From Planctomycetaceae bacterium (GTDB taxonomy: Bacteria; Planctomycetota; Planctomycetia; Planctomycetales; Planctomycetaceae), in contig JACKHO010000001.1 of NCBI GenBank assembly GCA_020638955.1, positions 1 through 64,000 of the forward strand: a DNA stretch of 64,000 nucleotides, written 5' to 3'. The position numbers and the translations under genes are program-made. The first letter of the stretch is position 1, and each line of letters begins with the position of its first letter. Below, piece after piece: positions 44,881-53,120 of the stretch. Below the pieces are notes generated by a model, which was not told the DNA's origin, ran no database searches, and saw only the letters and a program-made list of their open reading frames with translations.

Positions 44881-47118
44881 ATGAAACGTTTATGCACACA
44901 CAAGAACCTGGAATGTTCCAGTCAGCCAGGACATGAGTCGCGGCGAGGAATCTTCATTGTTGTGGCCGTGCTGTGCTTCACGGCACTGGCCGCATTCGTT
45001 TCATTTGCAGTTGACTTGGGATTCATCAACTTCACTCGCACGCGCATGCAGAATGCTGTTGACGCGGCAGCGTTAGCAGCGGCCCAGGAGATTACTTACG
45101 CGGTTCAGCACGCTGGTCCAAATGTCTCCGATGTCGCCGCTTACGCGCAAGATGAAGCCGGGGACATGGCAGCATATGTCGCCGAGTTGAATGGAGTTTA
45201 CGTTGATGCAAATGTCGACGTGGAATTCGGTCGCCGTTCCTACAACGACTCGACGGAACAGTTTGAGTTTGAATGGGGCGTCACGCCCGCCAATGCAATT
45301 CGCGTTACCGCCCGCCGAGATAACGACGACGCTTCTGCTCCCGACGGAAAACTACCTCTCTTTTTTGCCGGTATCTTCGGCCACAGTCATGCGAAGATTC
45401 TGGTACGGGCCGTTGCATACGTGGATTCGCGTGACATCGTGGTTGTTCACGACTTTTCCCGTTCAATGAACTTCGACAGCTACTACAACTACGAAGCCGC
45501 AAGCCGACTCACGAGATCCCAAGTTCGAGAGAACCTGCTCACGGCATGGAGTGACCTGGACCTGAATATTCCAAACTTCCCCAATGACGGTGCGTATCTT
45601 ACGCAGACGAGCACCGACAGTGGTGTGACAACCACTGTCAAATTCAAATATGACGACGCCGAAGTCACGACTGACGGCGAATTGTCCGAAGTGAAGCTCG
45701 AATACACGGACGGCTCAACGTCAACATTCACCAACGTCTCAGGCACAACGGCCAACGTCGATGGGAGCAAGAACATCTACAAGGTCACGGTCAAGACATC
45801 CGTGTCGTCAGCTGGTTCGGATGGAGGTTCCGGCAGCGGGTCTGGAAGTGGTCCTCCTGTTACTGTCAGTGGTTCAGGCGTTGACGTCACGTTCTCCGGG
45901 GATCGAAAATCTTACTCGGTATCGAGCACGAAACAACTCGTGTACGTGGACTCCTATTTTACAAATGGTTCGTACCAGTACCACGACATCAATCCATACG
46001 GCTACTCTGCGAGTTTCAATGAATCCAATGCCGTCGACTACGTCTGGATTTACTATCGGTACTACTCATCCGGAAGGTGGCGATACAAGTGGGAGCAGTA
46101 TGACGCTCCACCGGCCGGAAGTGGCGGTTCCAGCGGTGGGGGCGGATCAACTTCTGTCATCACGCAGACGTTTTTCGACACCGACAACAACGTCAAGGCC
46201 GCGTTCGGAATGAACAGCTATTCGTGGCCGTATCCTTATGGCAGTTGGAACGGGTATATCGACCATGTCCGCACATATGCCGAGTTCCGTGACAACGACA
46301 ACGATCCCGCCAATACCGACTATCGAGAGCGATTCGGTGGCGCGACCCTGATGAACTATTTGTTACTGTACTTCTCCAGCCACTACGAATGTCCCGATCT
46401 CTGGAAGACCCGCCACTATCCGTTTCACGCGATTAAGGAAGGGCACTTACTTCTTTGCAACTTCTTGCAGGACCTGGGGTTCGACGACGAGGTGGGAATG
46501 GTGAGTTACGATACAAATCACCGTATTGAAGTCGCACTCAACGAGAGTGATCCCGACATTCCCTGGGTGGACATCAGCAGCGATCCAATCACGAGCGACT
46601 ACGAATCGGTGAGGCGACTCATGCTCTACAAGCAGGCCTCGCATTATTCAAACGCGACGAACATGGGAGGTGGCTTAAAAGATGCCATTGCCTTGTTGGA
46701 TGCCAACAAGCGTTCTGGTGCGCAAACCACAATTATTTTGATGACAGACGGAAACACTAACACAATTGATGGAGGTGAGAATACTTCTCTTCCGGGAGAT
46801 TGGGATTGGGATGCACTGTTTGATTACGACGGTGACGGCACGCGGGATTACTTCGTAAATGGTGCCCAGCAACGGTACGTGTTGCGTCTGGCGAAAGAGG
46901 CTGTCGACAAAGGCTACACCATTCACACGATGGCCGTAGGTATCGATGCGGACAGAGATCTGATGGAAGCCATCGCCTGGTTGGCCAATGGACACTTCAT
47001 CAACATCCCAGGTGGATCATCGGTCGAAGACATGGAAGACGAGGTACGTGACGCGTTCAACCGCATTGCCGCCTTTGTACCACCCGCTCGGCTTACAAAT
47101 GATCCGGGCGGGAATTGA
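44881..47118 (+). CDS. TadG-like protein with split von Willebrand factor A domain
   Basis: 745 residues. The N-terminal RRGIFIVVAVLCFTALAAFVSFAVDLG helix and QNAVDAAALAAAQE are the TadG signature. A vWA domain starts at VVVHDFSRSM, the MIDAS DxSxS at Asp191, and continues much later at TIILMTDGN (Asp623). The MIDAS parts are normally about 110 residues apart; here some 430 separate them. The inserted segment, about 240-440, is flanked by Gly/Ser linkers (SDGGSGSGSGSGPP and GSGGSSGGGG) and is rich in Tyr and Ser. This suggests an extra surface domain placed inside the vWA fold. Likely envelope-anchored, possibly an adhesin. Third gene of the operon. Confidence 0.85.
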   Translation: MKRLCTHKNLECSSQPGHESRRGIFIVVAVLCFTALAAFVSFAVDLGFINFTRTRMQNAVDAAALAAAQEITYAVQHAGPNVSDVAAYAQDEAGDMAAYVAELNGVYVDANVDVEFGRRSYNDSTEQFEFEWGVTPANAIRVTARRDNDDASAPDGKLPLFFAGIFGHSHAKILVRAVAYVDSRDIVVVHDFSRSMNFDSYYNYEAASRLTRSQVRENLLTAWSDLDLNIPNFPNDGAYLTQTSTDSGVTTTVKFKYDDAEVTTDGELSEVKLEYTDGSTSTFTNVSGTTANVDGSKNIYKVTVKTSVSSAGSDGGSGSGSGSGPPVTVSGSGVDVTFSGDRKSYSVSSTKQLVYVDSYFTNGSYQYHDINPYGYSASFNESNAVDYVWIYYRYYSSGRWRYKWEQYDAPPAGSGGSSGGGGSTSVITQTFFDTDNNVKAAFGMNSYSWPYPYGSWNGYIDHVRTYAEFRDNDNDPANTDYRERFGGATLMNYLLLYFSSHYECPDLWKTRHYPFHAIKEGHLLLCNFLQDLGFDDEVGMVSYDTNHRIEVALNESDPDIPWVDISSDPITSDYESVRRLMLYKQASHYSNATNMGGGLKDAIALLDANKRSGAQTTIILMTDGNTNTIDGGENTSLPGDWDWDALFDYDGDGTRDYFVNGAQQRYVLRLAKEAVDKGYTIHTMAVGIDADRDLMEAIAWLANGHFINIPGGSSVEDMEDEVRDAFNRIAAFVPPARLTNDPGGN

Positions 47119-47147
47119 TTGTCAGCGACAGTGATTGTTGGCGCAGT

Positions 47148-47813
47148 TCACCTCCTTTCTTCGTCAGGCTTTTGGCTGGGGAATTCTCCTTCGATTTCGC
47201 AGTCGATGACAGCCACGCCCCGAGTTCTGTTCCCTGTTTCAATGACAATCCAAACGCGCACGGTCGGGCCATTCGGCCCGTTGCCTGGGTGACGATTAAC
47301 GTCGACAGTTACCCGATGAAAGGAATCTGCCGTCCCTTCGGTTTTGGCAACAAAACGGCCCGACTCGAATTCGCCATTGTCGTAATAATGGATGTCTTCT
47401 GGTACGAGTGGCCCTGGGATGGGAATGTACCCGTAGTGTTCGAAATTCTGGTCGTCATCTCGTTGGACACCAAACTCGATGGAACCAGCCCGTTGTTTGG
47501 TTTTTGGATCGTGCTGCAAATCGGCGAACGGGCGAGACAGTTCGGCAAGGTCGAGTACGACCGGCATTCCTTTACGCGGCGGAATGTAGCCGATCGAATG
47601 CCCAACGAACTCGGTGAGCGTTCCGTTTAGTTTGGGGAACGATGAAATGTCGGGAGGCGAGTCACTACCAGCGCTATCAGCAACCGCTGGTTGTTTCGCC
47701 TCGGGCGGTGCTTTGTCATCTGCAAAGCCTGTGGGAGCAAGCAGCAACAGAAGCAATAGAGTTTGGCACAGTGGATACGTGTCGTGGAACACGGTCACAC
47801 TCCGGTTCGGCAT
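47148..47813 (-). CDS. Exported protein of unknown function
   Basis: 221 residues from the ATG at 47813 (MPNRSVTVFH), which starts a signal peptide with LCQTLLLLLLLAPTGFA. The frame is open upstream but reaches into repeat sequence. The mature part has SIEFGVQRDDDQNFEHYGYIP, then YYDNGEFESGRFVAKTEG and VRVWIVIETGNRTRG; no known family. Convergent with the TadG-like gene, 29 bp apart. Confidence 0.7.
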   Translation of the reverse strand: MPNRSVTVFHDTYPLCQTLLLLLLLAPTGFADDKAPPEAKQPAVADSAGSDSPPDISSFPKLNGTLTEFVGHSIGYIPPRKGMPVVLDLAELSRPFADLQHDPKTKQRAGSIEFGVQRDDDQNFEHYGYIPIPGPLVPEDIHYYDNGEFESGRFVAKTEGTADSFHRVTVDVNRHPGNGPNGPTVRVWIVIETGNRTRGVAVIDCEIEGEFPSQKPDEERR

Positions 47814-47940
47814 GGGACAGGAGAATTCATCATGGGACGTCGACCGGATGAAGTTTAGCCCAAACGTATGGCCAATGCGTGTCACGAATCTGTAACAGCG
47901 GATCGAACGGAATGCCTCCGAAAGGATGTGAGATTTTTTC

Positions 47941-47970
47941 CCGGTTCCCGAGCGGAACTTGGGAACGAGG
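47941..47970. repeat. Solo palindrome of the MITE-like family
   Basis: Reads GTTCCCGAGCGGAACTTGGG then AACGAGG, nearly the same as the ends of the element at 43197-43472. It lies 18 bp beyond the premature stop of the SQR-like remnant. Confidence 0.6.
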
Positions 47971-47988
47971 AAAAATGTCGAACCAGTC

Positions 47989-48069
47989 CTAAGTGAGCCT
48001 CGTGGCGACCGTAATTCCGGCTGTGCCACCGCCAATAATGACAATCTGGTGATGAATGGTTTTGGTCAT
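47989..48069 (-). pseudogene. Truncated sulfide:quinone-oxidoreductase-like flavoprotein gene
   Basis: From the ATG at 48069 the frame reads MTKTIHHQIVIIGGGTAGIT and ends at residue 26 with a TAG. The VIIGGGTAGITVA segment is the FAD-binding GxGxxG strand that opens SQR and related FAD/NAD(P)-binding oxidoreductases. It begins 18 bp after the TauE gene on the same strand and in the place where SQR genes often sit in sulfide operons. All further sequence is absent; within 20 bp the palindrome at 47941 begins. I read this as the remnant of a deleted gene. Sequence errors cannot explain a loss of several hundred codons. Confidence 0.7.
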
Positions 48070-48087
48070 TGTTGAATCCGTTGGCAG

Positions 48088-48909
48088 TCAGTTACTCAAG
48101 TTTCGAAAAATGACCAGCGCTGCCACTGCGAGAATGGCAGCGGAAAAGAACTTCTGAAGTGCGGGACCAGACATGCGTTTGCCAATTTGTTGCCCCATAA
48201 AGAGACCGGCAATTCCTCCGGCCACGAACAATACTGACGTCATGAACGGAATTTCCCTGCCGGACCAAATGAGAGATCCAACACCCGAAACACTGACAAG
48301 TGCAATGACCATGAGCGAAGTACCGACCGCCCTATGAATTGACATGCCACTGAACAGGACGAGTGCGGGAACGATGACAAAGCCGCCGCCTACTCCGAAC
48401 ATGCCTGACAAGACTCCGGTCATCACACCCACGAGCAGCAGCAGGCGAGCACAACGGGAAGTGAGAATAAGGGCACCGGAGGCATCTCGCTGGCAAGTTG
48501 GTCCTTCCTGGTGCAGTTCCGGGGCCGGGCAGTTGATGTCCTCTGCGCGCGGCTCCGAAGATTTCCGCCACATTCGCACAGCGACGATAATCATCAACCC
48601 GGAAAACAGAAGCAGAAGAAGCGTTTCGGGTAGCAGATTTCCAATCCAGGTTCCGACGGGTGCTCCAATCATGCCAGCCACTGAGAACAGCAGACCCGTG
48701 CGGAGTTCCACCTGACCAAGTTTCCAGCGATGGAGAAATCCCACCAGCGAAGTGCAGCCGACAGCAGCGAGCGAAATACCGACCGCCTCTTTGGTTGGAA
48801 CCCCCAGTCCGTAAACCAGGAGCGGCACGGCGAAGATGGCACCTCCGCCACCTGTCAGGCCGAGCGACAGGCCAACGATGGCGCCGAACAGTATGCTTAA
48901 GGCCAACAT
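48088..48909 (-). CDS. Sulfite/anion exporter, TauE/SafE family
   Basis: 273 residues from the ATG at 48909, which has GGAG eight bases upstream; an ATG at 48933 is possible. About eight hydrophobic segments with two TauE repeats: LTGGGGAIFAVPLLVYGLGVPTKEAVG and MFGVGGGFVIVPALVLFSGMSIHRAVGTSL. A hydrophilic loop in the middle holds two Cys. The family exports sulfite, sulfonates or other sulfur anions. Third gene of the operon ArsR - MBL-rhodanese - TauE, so it likely removes sulfite made by persulfide oxidation. The gap from the preceding gene is 135 bp. Confidence 0.9.
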   Translation of the reverse strand: MLALSILFGAIVGLSLGLTGGGGAIFAVPLLVYGLGVPTKEAVGISLAAVGCTSLVGFLHRWKLGQVELRTGLLFSVAGMIGAPVGTWIGNLLPETLLLLLFSGLMIIVAVRMWRKSSEPRAEDINCPAPELHQEGPTCQRDASGALILTSRCARLLLLVGVMTGVLSGMFGVGGGFVIVPALVLFSGMSIHRAVGTSLMVIALVSVSGVGSLIWSGREIPFMTSVLFVAGGIAGLFMGQQIGKRMSGPALQKFFSAAILAVAALVIFRNLSN

Positions 48910-49044
48910 GACAGGAACTCCGGTGGATAACAAAAAGGGGAGAACTGAGGCTGTCTCAAGGCAGTGCTGAGACAGACCTCTTCCCGACCTGATTCAGATT
49001 GGCATCCCTGCCAGGGCACAATCCGTTAACGCAATTTCGCAGTG

Positions 49045-50472
49045 CTACACTTTGCATCCTGTACCGCAGGAGGCTCCTTCGTCACCTACCGTGGGGAGCT
49101 TGGATGCATTCCACGCCTTGATGCCCCCAACGAGGTCATGCAGATTCTTTCGACCGGCACCCGCCAGAACGCTGGCCGCGATTGCTGATCGGTAACCGCC
49201 CTGGCAGTGCACGACAACTCGAGAATCTGCGGGAACCTCATTGATGCGCTCTCGCAGGTGTGGCAGCGGAATGTTGTGGCTGCCATCGATGTGCATTTGG
49301 TTCCACTCCTTCTCGCTGCGGACGTCGAGAATGTAAGTCGCGTTGGACTCTTCGAGCTGTTCCGCAAGAGCCGCTGCAGTCATGCGGGGAACAACCGCAA
49401 TCAACTCGGGACGTGAATCGAGTGCTTCCATGCCGTGTTCGAGATAGCCGACAACATTGTCAAAGCCAATACGCCCCAGACGCATGACAGCCTCTTCCTC
49501 GTCTCCCGACTCGGCAATGACCACAATGGGACGGTCGTGGCTGAGCATGGAACCGCACCACGTGGCGTAGGTCCCCTTGAGTCCAATGTTGATCGCACCG
49601 GATAAATGCGCGCCTTCGAAGTCGATTGCTTCACGCACATCGACAATTTGCGCGTCATTCTGCTGATACTCCAGGACTTCGTCGACACTCAGGCGGCGCA
49701 GAGAAGTCTGCAATGTGGCCGCGAGGTCGGGCCGTTCCTGTCGGTTCTTGATGGCGTCGTAGACGAAATACTCAGGAGCTTCAGGTTGATCGGCCGTGAC
49801 GAGTGCCTTGAACTCCGCACGATCCATTGGTTGCAATGCGTAGTTGAATTTCTTCTGTTCGCCAATTGTGGAAACGGTTTCGCTGCTGAGGTTCTTTCCA
49901 CACATTGAACCTGCACCGTGAGCAGGGTATACGAGCGTGGTGTCTGGCAACTGACGCAACTTCTCCAGAGAGTCGTAGAGCATGTCGGCGAGTTCGTCGG
50001 CAGTGACTCCAATCGAGGCCAACAGGTCGGGTCTACCGACGTCGCCAATGAACAGAGTGTCGCCAGTCAGCACGGCGTGCGGTTCGGTGTCACTATGGGT
50101 TTTGTCAAAGACCAGCACGGAAATACCTTCCGGCGTGTGTCCCGGCGTTTCCATAATTTGCAGTCGCACATCACCCAGGTCGAGTGAATCTCCGTCGTTC
50201 ACGGACAGCACTTCAAACTCCGCCTGAGCCCGGGCACCCATCACAATTTTGGCGGAGGCCCGGTTCCGAAGTTCAATGTGTCCCGCGAGAAAGTCCGCGT
50301 GAAAGTGAGTCAGAATGACATACTTGATGTCGTAACCGGCAGCGCGGGCGTCATCGAGGTATTGCTCAACGTCGCGCTGAGGATCGACCACGGCCGCCTG
50401 TCCAGTTCGCTCGTCGGCGATCAGGTACGAGGCGTGAGCCAAACATCCAAGATAGTATTGCTTCAGATACAT
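49045..50472 (-). CDS. CstB-like persulfide dioxygenase: MBL-fold, pseudo-rhodanese, rhodanese
   Basis: 475 residues from the ATG at 50472 (MYLKQYYLGC). The metallo-beta-lactamase domain (1-240) has THFHADFLAGH with His56, His58 and Asp60, the iron-binding site of persulfide dioxygenases, and VYPAHGAGSMCG. Two rhodanese domains follow. The first, IVDVREAIDFEGAHLSGAIN, has no Cys in its active loop (VIAESGDEEE), while the second has VVVHCQGGYRS with Cys423. This MBL, pseudo-rhodanese, rhodanese order is that of CstB, which oxidises persulfides to thiosulfate. The C-terminal CGTGC is unusual. It follows the ArsR gene by 192 bp, supporting a sulfide-stress role. Confidence 0.9.
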   Translation of the reverse strand: MYLKQYYLGCLAHASYLIADERTGQAAVVDPQRDVEQYLDDARAAGYDIKYVILTHFHADFLAGHIELRNRASAKIVMGARAQAEFEVLSVNDGDSLDLGDVRLQIMETPGHTPEGISVLVFDKTHSDTEPHAVLTGDTLFIGDVGRPDLLASIGVTADELADMLYDSLEKLRQLPDTTLVYPAHGAGSMCGKNLSSETVSTIGEQKKFNYALQPMDRAEFKALVTADQPEAPEYFVYDAIKNRQERPDLAATLQTSLRRLSVDEVLEYQQNDAQIVDVREAIDFEGAHLSGAINIGLKGTYATWCGSMLSHDRPIVVIAESGDEEEAVMRLGRIGFDNVVGYLEHGMEALDSRPELIAVVPRMTAAALAEQLEESNATYILDVRSEKEWNQMHIDGSHNIPLPHLRERINEVPADSRVVVHCQGGYRSAIAASVLAGAGRKNLHDLVGGIKAWNASKLPTVGDEGASCGTGCKV

Positions 50473-50664
50473 GGTAGTGACTCCAAAAGTAGTGTGAGAT
50501 GTTCCAGTGCAGTGCTTGTCGCAGGCAGCAGGCTGTTGCACCAAGTGGTTTGTGTTCCGTCGAAAAGGCTGATCCGGGCGAACTGGTTGAGGTGCTCCCA
50601 AACCAAGCGAAGATCAATTAAATCGCCATCTCGGGACATTCCGATGTATTGTTTCAAAAAAAGG

Positions 50665-50982
50665 TCAGGGTGTTGCGGGTGAATCGAAACGTGCCTCAAT
50701 GCACTGCAAAATGTTGACCAAATGCGGTTCTGCGATTTGGTAGAAGACCTTACGTCCTTCCTTATCGCTGGACAGGAATCCACATCGCTGCATGAGGCGT
50801 AAATGCTCAGAGGCCATGGCAGCTGGCAATTCACAGGCCTCCGCCAGTTCGCCAACCGTAAACTGTCCCTGATTCAACATTTGCAGCATTCGCAGCCGAT
50901 GGGGATGAGCCAGTACACGCAGACACTCCGCCGCCTGGCCAAGTGCTTCCAAGTTCGTGAGCTGTAATGCTGGTGAATTCAT
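50665..50982 (-). CDS. ArsR/SmtB-family transcriptional regulator
   Basis: 105 residues starting MNSPALQLTNLEALG. It has the winged-helix order of the family: CLRVLAHPHRLRMLQML, FTVGELAEACELPAAMASEHLRLM (the recognition helix), then KEGRKVFYQIAEP as the wing. Four Cys are present (20, 50, 67, 94). In the SqrR/BigR type two Cys sense persulfide; whether Cys50 and Cys94 play that part is an inference from context. As first gene of the persulfide operon it probably represses it. Confidence 0.87.
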   Translation of the reverse strand: MNSPALQLTNLEALGQAAECLRVLAHPHRLRMLQMLNQGQFTVGELAEACELPAAMASEHLRLMQRCGFLSSDKEGRKVFYQIAEPHLVNILQCIEARFDSPATP

Positions 50983-51096
50983 GATGTCCTCCTTCCACTG
51001 CTCAAATATATCGAAATGTTCCGAGGTGTCAATTCAACTTGTTCCAGATTTTTCGCCAGGGGGCGCAGCCGTGGCGAAAAACGATTTGCAACTGGC

Positions 51097-51280
51097 CTCG
51101 TTCCCAAACGACGCTTGGGAACGCCCACGAATTGCCCCATTGCCAATCAGTTGTAGCGTGCGACGAGACGCACGGAACGGTGAGCGCAGGATGACGACGT
51201 CACGAATTTGCGATACGGTCCTCTGCGACTCCAGAAAGGTGCGTCTGGTCTCTGGTGATGCCGTGCCAAGACATGTGTGA
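51097..51280. mobile_element. Diverged copy of the MITE-like element
   Basis: Aligns from CTCGTTCCCAAACGACGCTT through ACGCCCACGA, GCCAAT, GGAACG, TGAG, AATTTGCGA, AAAGGT, GTCTGG, CTCTGG to the end with the element at 43197, losing the right palindrome. It lies 7 bp before the left REP of the RAYT gene. Confidence 0.6.
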
Positions 51281-51287
51281 ACAGCGC

Positions 51288-51335
51288 GGGTGGCCCAGAT
51301 ACAATCTGGGCGGCGCAGCCGTAGGAGGCTGCAGA
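51288..51335. repeat. REP sequence, left flank of the RAYT gene
   Basis: 48 bases containing GCCCAGAT-aca-ATCTGGGC, followed by GGCGCAGCCG. It is the inverted partner of 51882-51929 and abuts the transposase stop codon directly. Confidence 0.7.
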
Positions 51336-51851
51336 TTAATCTACCCAATCTAACGAAACGCCTACTGGTTTTCGTTTTTCACACCACCGGGCGGAACTCC
51401 ATTTCCAGTCGGTGGGCCTGGTGGCCAGTCCTGCTCGCACCGGGTTCATGTGCATGTATGTGAGTTTCTCGACAAGTTTTTCCTGGCTGTGAATTTGGAA
51501 CGCGTAGTACTTTGGCGTCCAAAGTCGGTCGCCGAGGCCGCGCTGTTTGACGTACTCGACTTGTTGTTCCGCGTACCATCGGCGAATTGCTGTGCTGGAG
51601 TCGCGTTTCCATTCTTGCATGAACTGGCTCAGTTGTCCGGTTTGAGACAACCAAATGAGAGCGTGGACATGATCGGGCATGAGGACGAACCCCACGCACT
51701 TGGCCTGATGTGTTTTCAGGAGTCGGTTGAGCTGCCCCAACAGCAATCGCTTGGGATGATCCATGTCGAGCAGTCTGCGGGGGCGGTCACATGAGAATGT
51801 GATGAAATGGACGTAGAGTTGGTCGTCCCCGATGCGTCGGTTGTCAGACAT
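51336..51851 (-). CDS. REP-associated tyrosine transposase (Y1/RAYT)
   Basis: 171 residues from the ATG at 51851. It shows the TnpA-REP fold: VHFITFSCDR at the first strand, the metal-binding HVH in VLMPDHVHALIWL, then YAFQIHSQEKLVEKLTYMHMNPVRAGL, carrying the candidate catalytic Tyr. RAYTs are HUH-type nucleases thought to move or maintain REP palindromes. Here both sides of the gene carry inverted copies of one such palindrome (51288-51335 and 51882-51929), the expected substrate. Full length; no frameshift seen. Independent of the neighbouring protease gene. Confidence 0.92.
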   Translation of the reverse strand: MSDNRRIGDDQLYVHFITFSCDRPRRLLDMDHPKRLLLGQLNRLLKTHQAKCVGFVLMPDHVHALIWLSQTGQLSQFMQEWKRDSSTAIRRWYAEQQVEYVKQRGLGDRLWTPKYYAFQIHSQEKLVEKLTYMHMNPVRAGLATRPTDWKWSSARWCEKRKPVGVSLDWVD

Positions 51852-51881
51852 GCCAGCCCCTCATTGAGAGATCACCCGTGG

Positions 51882-51929
51882 ACAGCAGCCTCTTGCAGCT
51901 GCGCTGCCCAGATTTCATCTGGGCTACCC
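51882..51929. repeat. REP sequence, right flank of the RAYT gene
   Basis: 48 bases that, reverse-complemented, match 51288-51335 at about four of five positions by eye, including GCCCAGAT / ATCTGGGC and GCGCAGC. It is 30 bp upstream of the gene start. Confidence 0.7.
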
Positions 51930-51953
51930 GTTACCCACTACCCACTCGGCTAC

Positions 51954-52775
51954 TTAGTCGCTACGACGTTTCCGCCCGCAACCTTGCATCATCCTTTTCC
52001 AATTTTCTTTCTGCCGAGTAGGGGTTAGCTCGGTGTCCTTCAGTAGTACGTGAATTGGCTCGACCGATAGCACGGCCATGAAACCAAGGTCTGACGCTAG
52101 GTTATCTGTTCTTAGTCCGCTGGTGATCACTCCCAGTGCAACGCCACCTTCATGTAAGGCAACTCCCCCACTAAATCCGCCGCGTGGTGTTGCGGACAGT
52201 ATGAAGTGAACGTGGGGGCTATGCCATGGCTGAACGAAGGTGTGGATTTCCGCACGGGCGGAAACTAAGTGTGGCGAGCTTGTTAGAGGAATCGGTGGGT
52301 AGCCCAAGATGACAGCGTCACTGAGTGCCCAAGGGTAGCGATAAACCCAATCGTCATAGTGGAATCCAAGGTCAACCACACCGGCCGCCGGATGTACATT
52401 CGATGCACGGAAGACTGCCAAATCAATGCGAGTGTCCTCCGGGAAAAACGGCCCGCACTCGATCTCAAGAGCATCTGGCCAGTGCTTGAACATTGGCTCG
52501 TGCCCCATGATTTCTGTCAAAGAACTTTCGTACTCTTTGATCGTACCCGACGGGATACTTGGAAACATTTCACCGGCGGTAATTGACACTGGATCAGTAG
52601 CTTTTACCTCCACGATCTTGTTGTTCTCAACGACATGGCGCGCCGTTACATAAACGCCGTCGCCAATATGAAAGGCGCTGCCAATGCTGCGGTCGCCCGA
52701 TCGAAGTTCTACGTCCACATACGCCATGGCGGTTGCATTCTTGTGGTACAGTATGCGGGCTTGCCTACTATCCAT
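51954..52775 (-). CDS. Trypsin-like serine protease
   Basis: 273 residues from the ATG at 52775 (MDSRQARILYH), preceded by GGAAAG; frame upstream overlaps the small gene. The S1 triad is clear: VYVTARHVVE with His47, RIDLAVF with Asp118, and TPRGGFSGG with Ser202 in GxSGG. No signal peptide or membrane segment, so it should be cytoplasmic, unusual for a trypsin fold and more usual in signalling or defence proteins. It follows an 81-residue gene on the same strand at a 65-bp gap. Confidence 0.87.
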   Translation of the reverse strand: MDSRQARILYHKNATAMAYVDVELRSGDRSIGSAFHIGDGVYVTARHVVENNKIVEVKATDPVSITAGEMFPSIPSGTIKEYESSLTEIMGHEPMFKHWPDALEIECGPFFPEDTRIDLAVFRASNVHPAAGVVDLGFHYDDWVYRYPWALSDAVILGYPPIPLTSSPHLVSARAEIHTFVQPWHSPHVHFILSATPRGGFSGGVALHEGGVALGVITSGLRTDNLASDLGFMAVLSVEPIHVLLKDTELTPTRQKENWKRMMQGCGRKRRSD

Positions 52776-52840
52776 GGTGCTTTCCAAAAAAGGACTGCGG
52801 GAACCCAAATTTCGATTCGGCATACCCTCTACGGCATGCC

Positions 52841-53086
52841 TCACGACTTTTGTTTACGATCAAACCAATGAGTGACAACATCGAACACGTCTTGGCAGGC
52901 GGTCAATTCATTTGTGAATGTCTTAATCCCGGTTCGCATACCTCGTTCACTGTAGTAGGTTGTCCAGACACCATCTCCACGCCGTTCGATGCAGTATGAC
53001 TCATTCGGGAGTCCACCTGTGAGGCAATATGCATGAGCAGGTATTCCTGCTTCGTGGAGTTTCTGCTGCAGCTCCGAGAGGTTCAT
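52841..53086 (-). CDS. Small soluble protein, possible partner of the protease
   Basis: 81 residues starting MNLSELQQKLHEAG. Order of elements: PAHAYCLTGGLPNESYC, WTTYYSERGMRTGIKTF and ELTACQDVF, with an amphipathic end. Small cytoplasmic proteins with an LPNE..Y and YYSERG pattern occur near toxin-immunity loci, so an immunity or regulator role is possible but untested. Genes 52841 and 51954 are 65 bp apart and probably co-transcribed. Confidence 0.7.
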   Translation of the reverse strand: MNLSELQQKLHEAGIPAHAYCLTGGLPNESYCIERRGDGVWTTYYSERGMRTGIKTFTNELTACQDVFDVVTHWFDRKQKS

Positions 53087-53120
53087 CGTCTAGCCTGCGA
53101 ATTATCTGGGGAGAGCTTTT

